From CAIVAT01 sp037137455 (GTDB taxonomy: Bacteria; Bacteroidota; Bacteroidia; Bacteroidales; FEN-979): a stretch of DNA of 64,000 bases. The translations under genes were made by a program, and so were the position numbers. The notes beneath the pieces were generated by a model. The model made no database searches. It had not been told where the DNA came from and saw only the letters and a list, made by a program, of their open reading frames with translations. The stretch lies in contig JBAXKG010000007.1 in NCBI GenBank assembly GCA_037137455.1, forward strand, positions 1 through 64,000, given 5' to 3'. Below are positions 40,760 to 48,258 of this stretch, in pieces; position 1 is the stretch's first letter, and each line of letters opens with the position of its first letter.

Positions 40760-41961
40760 CTTCCTGGTTTTGTTTGGTTACCATTACTATAACTGTGTTC
40801 TGTATGAATGAATTCTTTGTTGCCACCTCTTAATTTTAAAAGTATGAGTATCATCAGGAAGAAAACTTTCGGAAACGAAATCAGTGCTTTGAGGGTTTTG
40901 ATGGTATAGAATTTTTTTGGAATTGATATGAGCAGGGTAAAAATAATCATGATTAAAATACCTAACCAGCAATATTGAAAATTCGGATTTGGTACAAAAA
41001 GGTTCAGAATGTTTAGTATAAAAAGTACCCCAAAAAGCATAGCGCGCGGAGGTAAGGAGAATTGCAGGGTTTTATCAAAGTAATCAAAGTTACGATGGGC
41101 GAGTAAATGCCATATCGAAACAATAAAATCCCTTCCAAAAAAGTAAAATTGTGCGTACATCCAACGTTTACGTTGTTTGTAAAAAACATGTGCATTCTGA
41201 ACTTTTTCGTCCAATACGTAAGCATCCTGAAGATATTCAATTTTCACTTTTTCGCGAAGAATGATAAGTTCAAGTTCTTTGTCAAAGCCCCCGATCGCAC
41301 TTAGTTGCGGGATATATTTCCTGAACAGGAGTGCATCGAAAACCATCGCTGAGCCTATCAGTGCAGATGAGATGCCAAGAGCACGATGACCACTCCTGAA
41401 AATATTATTATTGACCTCTTCGCTTATTGCATCGAGGAGGGCAAATGAAGTATTTGTGTTTTTGGCAATCCTGTGGCATTGAATTACTTTAAAGGAAGAT
41501 TCAAAAGCCATATTTATTTTAGATAAAAAATGATCTTCCATAATGTTATCGGCATCAAGCACGAGAACCAGATCAGTTTGATCGGGGAGATAATTGAGTG
41601 AAATTTGCAGTGATTTAGCTTTGGTGCTGAATTCAAAATGTGCTTCAACAAGTTCTATTGGTAATAATTTCAAGGCTTGCAAAGTTTCTGTTTGAAAGGA
41701 ATCAGCTACTACGATCACACGAAAAGAATCAGTTGGATAATCCTGATTCAGCGCCGACATAACTACATCAACAATCACGGGATCTTCTTTAAATGCCGGA
41801 ATGACAATACTTATATGACGATTCCGCGATATTGGAAAAACATTATCCTTCTTATTAAAAAATCCTGCAAAAGCGTAGATCAATAAATAGAATGTTGCTC
41901 CACCAAAATATGCCAATATCAGAATCTGTAATATATCCAAAATTGATTGAAATGAATTCAT
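40756..41961 (-). CDS. membrane glycosyltransferase family 2 (paralogue A)
   Basis: 401 residues. N-terminal helix (about 8-32); GT2 core with ISIVIPAFKEDPVIVDVV, VLVLDADNIMEDHF (DxD), ELELIIL and KQRKRW (the QxxRW-like motif); C-terminal helices at about 300-385. It is strongly similar in motif order to the next upstream gene (41958-43172). Both have SFALLDAISEEVNNNIF / SFAVLDSVSEEINNHIF and GHRALGISSALIGS / GHRIIGLSSALIGS. The pair came from a duplication. The stop/start overlaps are 4 bases on both sides. Confidence 0.9.
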   Translation of the reverse strand: MNSFQSILDILQILILAYFGGATFYLLIYAFAGFFNKKDNVFPISRNRHISIVIPAFKEDPVIVDVVMSALNQDYPTDSFRVIVVADSFQTETLQALKLLPIELVEAHFEFSTKAKSLQISLNYLPDQTDLVLVLDADNIMEDHFLSKINMAFESSFKVIQCHRIAKNTNTSFALLDAISEEVNNNIFRSGHRALGISSALIGSAMVFDALLFRKYIPQLSAIGGFDKELELIILREKVKIEYLQDAYVLDEKVQNAHVFYKQRKRWMYAQFYFFGRDFIVSIWHLLAHRNFDYFDKTLQFSLPPRAMLFGVLFILNILNLFVPNPNFQYCWLGILIMIIFTLLISIPKKFYTIKTLKALISFPKVFFLMILILLKLRGGNKEFIHTEHSYSNGNQTKPGR

Positions 41962-43172
41962 GTCCGGTTATTTATATTTTGAACTTTTCCTTTTTGAACC
42001 GTATGTACTGTATGACCGAAACCACGTTTGGCTTTAAAAACCCGGAATAGGGAGCCCAGCATAAAAATGAACCCTTTCGGAAGAACCAGTAGCGCTTTAA
42101 ATGTCTGCCAGTTGAAGTAAGGTAAAGGGACAGAGATTAACAAAGTGATGTTGCAAAGAACCGTGAGCGCTATCCAGCAGATTGAAATAATTAATGGATT
42201 AAGGAAAAGCGAGACAATCGAAATGATGAAAAGAAATCCCAACAGAAAAATTCTTGGAGGTAAAAACTGTTGAAATACCTTATCAAAATAATCAATATTC
42301 CCATTTACAAAAAGCTCTTTTAAACTTGAGCCGAAATATTGCCTTGCATAGATAAATTGGTTGGCCAGCCATCTTGTTCGCTGCACCATAAATACATGTG
42401 ATTTTTGGACTTTCTCATCGTAAACAAATGCCTCTTCACAATATTCTATGCATTGCCCATCCCGTAAAAGTTTCATTTCTAATTCTTTATCTTCACCAAA
42501 CGAATCGATCGTTGCCATGTATTTTTTAAACATTGGATAATCGAATGCCATACCACTTCCTATCAGGGCAGAAGAAAGCCCAATAATGCGATGCCCTTTG
42601 CGGAAAATGTGGTTATTAATCTCTTCGCTTACTGAATCTAAAACTGCGAAAGATGTATTGCGGTTTTTAGCTTTCCGGTGGCCTTGTATGGCGACGAATC
42701 CGCTGGAAAGCGCTATGTTCATTTTAGTAATGAAATCTCTGGCCATGATATTGTCTGCATCCAGGATGATCACTGCATCATAAATATCAGGCAAAACACT
42801 CATTGTTTTATTTAATGCCCGTGATTTTGAACTTATTTCAAATGATACTTCAACAACCTTAATGGGTAATTTGCGAAGTTCATCGAGGGTGGTTTGCTGA
42901 AAGGAATCTGCGATTATGATTACTTCATACCGGGAAGGCGGATAATCCTGATCCAGCGCTTGTTTTGCAACTTCAATAATAACGGCATCTTCCTTGTATC
43001 CAGGGATTAGCACCGCGAACTTTCGTAAACGGTCATCTTTCCTTGAACGTGGGTGGTATCGAAAAAGTCCTGAAATTGAGAAAATTGAGAAATATAAAGC
43101 GGCAACAAAAAAATATAAAAATACTACCGCTTCCAGAACAAGGAAAAAAAGATACAGATAATACTTTGCCAT
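41958..43172 (-). CDS. membrane glycosyltransferase family 2 (paralogue B)
   Basis: 404 residues from the ATG at 43172; an in-frame TTG at 43217 is less likely. N-terminal helix, then FAVLIPGYKEDAVIIEVAKQALDQDYPPSRYEVIIIADSF-type core, VIILDADNIMARDF (DxD), EDKELEMKLL and VQRTRW. C-terminal membrane helices at about 300-380. Paralogue of the gene at 40756. QxxRW and C-terminal helices are also found in processive synthases, so one of the pair could polymerise rather than add single sugars. Confidence 0.9.
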   Translation of the reverse strand: MAKYYLYLFFLVLEAVVFLYFFVAALYFSIFSISGLFRYHPRSRKDDRLRKFAVLIPGYKEDAVIIEVAKQALDQDYPPSRYEVIIIADSFQQTTLDELRKLPIKVVEVSFEISSKSRALNKTMSVLPDIYDAVIILDADNIMARDFITKMNIALSSGFVAIQGHRKAKNRNTSFAVLDSVSEEINNHIFRKGHRIIGLSSALIGSGMAFDYPMFKKYMATIDSFGEDKELEMKLLRDGQCIEYCEEAFVYDEKVQKSHVFMVQRTRWLANQFIYARQYFGSSLKELFVNGNIDYFDKVFQQFLPPRIFLLGFLFIISIVSLFLNPLIISICWIALTVLCNITLLISVPLPYFNWQTFKALLVLPKGFIFMLGSLFRVFKAKRGFGHTVHTVQKGKVQNINNRT

Positions 43173-43254
43173 AAGATAATTTATTTTTAAAAAATCCGCA
43201 GAATGCCTCTGAAGCAAAGTTATATATAAATCAAACCGAATACAAAATCAGTTT

Positions 43255-44178
43255 CTATAAAAAGGGATTATCATGTATTTCGGCGCTGATTGATCTTTTC
43301 AGATGCCAACCGATTGCCCTGACATATGCATAAAATAATGACAATTTGCCTTTTGCAAGAAATTTAAGGGCATTTCGGGGAATTGCAATAAAAAGTTGGT
43401 AAAGCAAGCCAATGATGAAATCGGTACCAAATACATTTCTGCGCATGAACACAATCCGGTTGCGGTTGAGATAGTATATTTTCATCGGGCTTAATTTTCC
43501 CACTGATATTGATTCTTTATGGTATACAAGTGAATTGTGGACATAATATATTTTATACCCGGCATTTTTAATTCGGTAACTCCAATCGGCCTCTTCGTAG
43601 TAGAGAAAAAAAATGTATGACATCAAACCGATCTCTTTAATAACCCGCATAGGCACCATCATTGCAGCGCCGTGTGCATATGAAGTTTCATAATCACGGT
43701 CATACTGGCCTTTATCTTTCTCCTTATAGCCTATTGAAAAATTGCGCATTGTACGATGGTTAATAGGTGTATAGCCGGCGTACTGGATAATTTTGCGATC
43801 GTAATAAAAATGAAGTTTGGAGCTGACAGCGCCAATGGTTTTATCAGATTCCAATTTGTCAACAAGTGGTTCAAGGAATCCTTTTTCAACAATCGTATCA
43901 TTATTCAACAGCAGCACGTAATCACCTCGCGCCCGCATTATGCCCTGGTTATTGCCTCCGGCGAAACCATAATTGATGATACTCTCGTAGAGTATCACAG
44001 ATGGAAAACGTTGCTTAATAATTTTCGGATTATCGGAAGGGGAGGCATTGTCGATGATGATAATTTCAATATTCGGATAAGAAATTTTAGTCAGAGATTC
44101 AATAAATTCACAAGTATCCTCTGATCCGTTGTAGTTGACCGAGACAATAGAAACGAGAGGATAGTGTTTTCGTGCCAT
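43255..44178 (-). CDS. glycosyltransferase family 2, rhamnosyltransferase-like (copy 1)
   Basis: 307 residues. GT2 core VSIVSVNYNGSEDTCEFIESL, IIIIDNASPSDNP, GFAGGNNQGIMRARGDYVLLLNNDTIVEKGF, and a C-terminal LYYEEADWSYRIKNAGYKIYYVHNSLVYHKESIS, the pattern of WcaA/RfbN-like enzymes (often rhamnosyltransferases). It has a weakly hydrophobic C-terminal stretch (FIIGLLYQLFIAIPRNAL). It is very close to the gene at 44212 in order and wording of motifs: a tandem duplicate with a 33-base gap. Confidence 0.9.
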   Translation of the reverse strand: MARKHYPLVSIVSVNYNGSEDTCEFIESLTKISYPNIEIIIIDNASPSDNPKIIKQRFPSVILYESIINYGFAGGNNQGIMRARGDYVLLLNNDTIVEKGFLEPLVDKLESDKTIGAVSSKLHFYYDRKIIQYAGYTPINHRTMRNFSIGYKEKDKGQYDRDYETSYAHGAAMMVPMRVIKEIGLMSYIFFLYYEEADWSYRIKNAGYKIYYVHNSLVYHKESISVGKLSPMKIYYLNRNRIVFMRRNVFGTDFIIGLLYQLFIAIPRNALKFLAKGKLSLFYAYVRAIGWHLKRSISAEIHDNPFL

Positions 44179-44211
44179 ACAGACTGGTACTATTTGTTTC
44201 GGTAATCATTT

Positions 44212-45147
44212 TCAGTCAAGGCGAGGGCTTTTATGCAATTCCGGGTTAAATAAATTCTTTAAATGCCAGAACATGGCATTGGCATATGCAAAACAAAGTT
44301 TAAATTGTCCCTTCAAAAGAAAAACAGACAGGTTTTTGGGTATAGCAATTATTAATTGGTACAGCACAGATGCGAGGGCTTTCCAACCATGAACATTTCG
44401 ACGCATGTAAAGCAATCTGTTACGATTCAGATAAAAAATTTTCAACTGGCTCATTGTTCCGGTAGTGATTGAATCTTTATGAAATACCAATGAGTTGTGA
44501 ACGTAAAAGATCTTGTATTTTGCATCCTTGATACGTTGCATCCAATCCATCTCTTCATAGTATAGGAAAAAAATGTCGGCCATTAACCCTACCTCCTTCA
44601 ACACCTTCATTGGGATGACCATAGCTGCCCCAAACGCGTAATTTGTCTGAGAATCTGAATCATATTGCCCACTGTCAATTTCGTTAAACCCAATCCCACT
44701 ATTACGTATCGTTATAGGGTTGATAGGTGTAAACCCGGCATACTGGATAGTATCACGATGGAAAAAATATCTGATTTTCGGGCTTACAACACCAATATCA
44801 GGGTTGTTCTCCAACTTGCTGATGAGTGGTTCCAGGAATCCGGGATCAACTTCTGTATCGTTATTTATCAGTAAAAGGTATTTCCCTTTGGCTACTCTGA
44901 TGCCAATGTTGTTACCTCCTGCAAATCCAAGGTTTTGATCACTTTTAATTAAAGTGATATAGGGGTATGTTTCAATAATTATATCAGGATTTTTCGAAGG
45001 CGATGCGTTATCAACTACAATAATTTCAATGGAAGGATAGGTAATAAAGGATAGAGATTTAATCAGATCACAGGTAATTTCAGGCTGATCCCAATTTACC
45101 GTAATGATGGAGACCAATGGAAAAGTGGAAAGTGATTTCCCGGTCAT
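44212..45147 (-). CDS. glycosyltransferase family 2, rhamnosyltransferase-like (copy 2)
   Basis: 311 residues. VSIITVNWDQPEITCDLIKSLSF, EIIVVDNASPSKNPD, NLGFAGGNNIGIRVAKGKYLLLINNDTEVDPGF and FFLYYEEMDWMQRIKDAKYKIFYVHNSLVFHKDSIT parallel copy 1 almost motif for motif. Duplicates of this kind usually add consecutive residues with different linkages. It follows the 48-residue membrane protein gene by about 44 bases. Confidence 0.9.
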   Translation of the reverse strand: MTGKSLSTFPLVSIITVNWDQPEITCDLIKSLSFITYPSIEIIVVDNASPSKNPDIIIETYPYITLIKSDQNLGFAGGNNIGIRVAKGKYLLLINNDTEVDPGFLEPLISKLENNPDIGVVSPKIRYFFHRDTIQYAGFTPINPITIRNSGIGFNEIDSGQYDSDSQTNYAFGAAMVIPMKVLKEVGLMADIFFLYYEEMDWMQRIKDAKYKIFYVHNSLVFHKDSITTGTMSQLKIFYLNRNRLLYMRRNVHGWKALASVLYQLIIAIPKNLSVFLLKGQFKLCFAYANAMFWHLKNLFNPELHKSPRLD

Positions 45148-45191
45148 AATGTCTGATATTTAATCATGTAATTTATATGACAACCTTTTAT

Positions 45192-45338
45192 TTATGAAAA
45201 TCCTTGTTCATTTAAACGTTTTTGTTCCTCTTCTTTTGCTTTGGATTCAGCTTTTCTATGTTGATATAATGCCGTAATGAATCCAATGGGAGTGAAAAGG
45301 ATTAGACCAATGACCATATGAACAACAACGCCTTCCAT
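45192..45338 (-). CDS. 48-residue single-helix membrane protein
   Basis: Found by reading the 190-base gap between the ligase/polymerase gene and the GT2 gene. The ATG overlaps the stop of the upstream gene as TAATG (45336-45340). The product begins MEGVVVHMVIGLILFTPIGF, a membrane helix at about 4-25, followed by a charged tail (YQHRKAESKAKEEEQKRLNEQGFS). Overlap of stop and start, a helix plus charged tail and conserved spacing in the operon argue for a real gene. The function is unknown; a small partner of the polymerase/ligase or flippase is a reasonable guess. Confidence 0.7.
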   Translation of the reverse strand: MEGVVVHMVIGLILFTPIGFITALYQHRKAESKAKEEEQKRLNEQGFS

Positions 45339-46831
45339 TATATTTTTTTATCTGATAATTCAGGTTGCATTCCACTTGACTTTTCGGCTAATTGTTTCTC
45401 CAATTCCGGAGCAATGAACACATAGGCCATACTTGCATATATCAAAACACCGGTTGGGAACTGCCCAAGGACTGAATTTCCGTAACTAGCCACTATTATA
45501 CCGAAAATCCCGGATAAGAGCGCTCCAATTTTAACGAATATTTCAGGATTTTTTAATTCATACATACAAATAAAAGATCCCTTTCCAATGATAAATCCAA
45601 GAACAAACAGGTGCAAGTACAATCCGACAATACCGTTTTCAGCCCAAATCATAACAAACCAGCTATCCGTGGCTGTATTTGCAAGGAAGGTATCGGGTGT
45701 ATATTGTAATGCCCTGTTTCCGGCATGGCCAATACCTCCTCCGAAAGGTCTGGTTTTCAAATATTCCTCAATCAGCTTTTGATTGGCAATACGGACCAGG
45801 TACGAGGCATCTTCTTCAGGTCTGAATGCCGTTCGCATACGATAAATCTGATAATTGGTATTGCCAATATATGTATACCGGAAGAATGAATAAAAAATCA
45901 GCAATACTATGCCCCCAATAAAAATTACCTTTATATTCTTACGTAATATCATGTAAAGAAATAGTCCTCCCAAAGGAACAAAAATAGCGCCCCGGGTACC
46001 GGAGCTTGACATTCCATAAAAACCGGCAATCATAACAACTATCCAGAAAATACGTTTCTTGATATTTTTTTCATTCATCATCAGGATAGAGGCAATTAAT
46101 CCAATTTGTCCCTGGGCTGCTCCAAACTGTCCGGCATCAGTATAAAACGAAAAAGCCCGAAGGTTACCAAGGAGAACATGGGTAACGGCTCCACCCTCAT
46201 CAAGCCATCTTTGTTCCCATTGATCGGGCCCGATATTTATTTGCATCCATGCTTTAATTGAGGCAAGAATAGAGAATATACCCCAAATCATCAGAAATTT
46301 ATCGAGATGGCGTGGTGTACTGTACAGCATAAAAACCAAGGGTATAGTCAGGATCATATAAAATCCTATTCCGCGAAATGCAGAGAACCAAGCGGCTTTA
46401 CTAATGGCTTCAGGATTAAAAAATTCCAGACATATATATGCAAACCAAATAGCCGATAATAAGATCAGGTCTAATTTTAAGGATTTGAGAGGAAATTTTT
46501 TATCAAAATAATGGAAGAACACAGCTATGTAAATCACGATTAGAGTGATGTCCATTACATATCCCAGCCTAATAGGCAAATACCGGGTCAACCCCATCAG
46601 GATGAAGTTGATAATAAATGCAAAGGTGAGTCCGATTTCAGGTTTTATTATCAACCGGTTAAGGGCATAAACCATAAATGGTAAAACCATCAATGCAGAA
46701 GCCACGGTTAACCCGCCTTTTGCAATAACATACCCGATTCCAACAGCCATTACTAGCATGGATCCGATCAAGAATGGATCTTTAAGGCGTTCGGCGCCTG
46801 TTTTGGAGAGAAATGGGTTAGCCTGATTCAC
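45338..46831 (-). CDS. O-antigen ligase/polymerase-type membrane protein
   Basis: 497 residues from the GTG at 46831, 8 bases after the flippase stop. The longer frame to 47056 overlaps the flippase gene and lacks family character. Ten or more membrane helices. The large loop with PFGGGIGHAGN and the following ENGIVGLYLHLFVLGFIIG match the Wzy_C/O-antigen ligase family (PF04932). In a Wzx/Wzy pathway this is the natural polymerase candidate; a ligase role cannot be excluded. Confidence 0.85.
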   Translation of the reverse strand: MNQANPFLSKTGAERLKDPFLIGSMLVMAVGIGYVIAKGGLTVASALMVLPFMVYALNRLIIKPEIGLTFAFIINFILMGLTRYLPIRLGYVMDITLIVIYIAVFFHYFDKKFPLKSLKLDLILLSAIWFAYICLEFFNPEAISKAAWFSAFRGIGFYMILTIPLVFMLYSTPRHLDKFLMIWGIFSILASIKAWMQINIGPDQWEQRWLDEGGAVTHVLLGNLRAFSFYTDAGQFGAAQGQIGLIASILMMNEKNIKKRIFWIVVMIAGFYGMSSSGTRGAIFVPLGGLFLYMILRKNIKVIFIGGIVLLIFYSFFRYTYIGNTNYQIYRMRTAFRPEEDASYLVRIANQKLIEEYLKTRPFGGGIGHAGNRALQYTPDTFLANTATDSWFVMIWAENGIVGLYLHLFVLGFIIGKGSFICMYELKNPEIFVKIGALLSGIFGIIVASYGNSVLGQFPTGVLIYASMAYVFIAPELEKQLAEKSSGMQPELSDKKI

Positions 46832-46839
46832 ACTTAAAA

Positions 46840-48258
46840 TTATGAAAAATATTTGAATTTCGATTTTTTCACTAAAAGTCGAATTGCATTTTCTTTGTAA
46901 AAAATATATCCTTTCCTGAATATTTCCCAAAAGGAGATTTCGATTTCCTGTCGCAAGAACCTGTAACCAACAAAAATACCGATTAGGGAAAATACGATGG
47001 ATGCCAGGGCAACAAATAACAGCAAGGTGGTTACGGGCAGTTCGGGAAACAGCCAATGCATTCCGAATACAGCAAATATATCGCCAAGGATATTGGCGGT
47101 AGTCATATACAAGACTTTCTGAAAGTTTCGCTGTGGTTTATTTAAACTGTCCAGGGCGACTCCGGTAAAACGGTCAAGTGGCAATAAAGTACAATATATG
47201 ATAAACACTACCATGACGTATGAAAGTGCGGTTAGCGATTCGATATATTTACTGCCTCCGATAATCAGAATAAAATATTTATTCAGGAAAAGACTAATTA
47301 TGGCTATACCAATAAACAGGAAAACGACTATTCCCGTATAGGAATAAAAAATATCACGGAAACGATTCTGGTCATTATCAAGGCTAGCTTTTGACAATTT
47401 GGGAAAAGCGGTAGTCGCAAAGCTTATAAGAGGAATTTCGATGAGTTCGACATATTTTAAAGGTATTGCGTATAATGCAACACCAATCGGACCGCAAAAC
47501 GCGCTAAAAGAGATAATAAAGCTGTCAGCTCCTTTCAGAAGGCTGCTGCCGACTTTGGTGCCCATTGAAAACTGGCCATATCTCAGTACCTCTTTCATTT
47601 TTGCAAATGATATATATTTGATAAATTCAATTCCGGTCCATTTTTTTACAAGGCAGAATGCTGAGGTTGCAAAATTTGTAAGTAAGTAAATAATTACGAC
47701 CACAGTAATATCAATTTTAAAAAGGAAGTATGAGATGAAAATAATTATCAGAAAAGAGCAGAGGTTAAAAAAACGGATCCAGAAAATTTTCTTAAAATTC
47801 AGTTCAGCCTGAAAGATTGTCCAAGAGTAATTCCACGGCAGGTTAATCAATGCCAATACCGGATACCAATAACAAAAAACATCATAACCGCTGTTATTCA
47901 GGGCTTCGGGGATAATGAATGTTAAACTCCACAGGATAACTGTAAGCGGGATCAGAATCAAGAGTCCGATAGCCCAGCTGGAACCGAGGTAGTACTTTCT
48001 GTCGGACACGGTAGGAGATGATAAAAATCTCACCAGGGCCTCTTTACTTAGTCCAAAACGCATCATATCAATTAGCGAGGCAGGAGCGGTAAACAAAACC
48101 CATTTACCGAAATCCGGAATTGATAGCATACGCATCAGGATCATAAATGACAAAAGACCCATAATGGCTGTAGAGAAATTAGCCGCTAAGGATAGAAAGT
48201 TCAGATCATTGACTAATTTTGAAAGAGTCTTTTTCAATCTAGGGAGTATTCTTTTCAT
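46840..48258 (-). CDS. polysaccharide flippase (Wzx/MATE-like)
   Basis: 472 residues, about 12-14 predicted helices. The opening LAANFSTAIMGLLSFMILMRMLSIPDFGKWVLF and the internal FAKMKEVLRYGQFSMGTKVGSSLLKGADSFIISFS are typical of Wzx-type lipid-linked oligosaccharide flippases. It moves finished repeat units across the inner membrane. The start lies 20 bases inside the 3' end of the Wzc-like gene, on the same strand. Confidence 0.9.
   Translation of the reverse strand: MKRILPRLKKTLSKLVNDLNFLSLAANFSTAIMGLLSFMILMRMLSIPDFGKWVLFTAPASLIDMMRFGLSKEALVRFLSSPTVSDRKYYLGSSWAIGLLILIPLTVILWSLTFIIPEALNNSGYDVFCYWYPVLALINLPWNYSWTIFQAELNFKKIFWIRFFNLCSFLIIIFISYFLFKIDITVVVIIYLLTNFATSAFCLVKKWTGIEFIKYISFAKMKEVLRYGQFSMGTKVGSSLLKGADSFIISFSAFCGPIGVALYAIPLKYVELIEIPLISFATTAFPKLSKASLDNDQNRFRDIFYSYTGIVVFLFIGIAIISLFLNKYFILIIGGSKYIESLTALSYVMVVFIIYCTLLPLDRFTGVALDSLNKPQRNFQKVLYMTTANILGDIFAVFGMHWLFPELPVTTLLLFVALASIVFSLIGIFVGYRFLRQEIEISFWEIFRKGYIFYKENAIRLLVKKSKFKYFS

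Noticed and set aside
46832..47056. Extension of the ligase/polymerase gene to 47056
   Set aside because: The added 75 residues are the antisense-frame shadow of the flippase end; GTG 46831 fits the gap between the genes.
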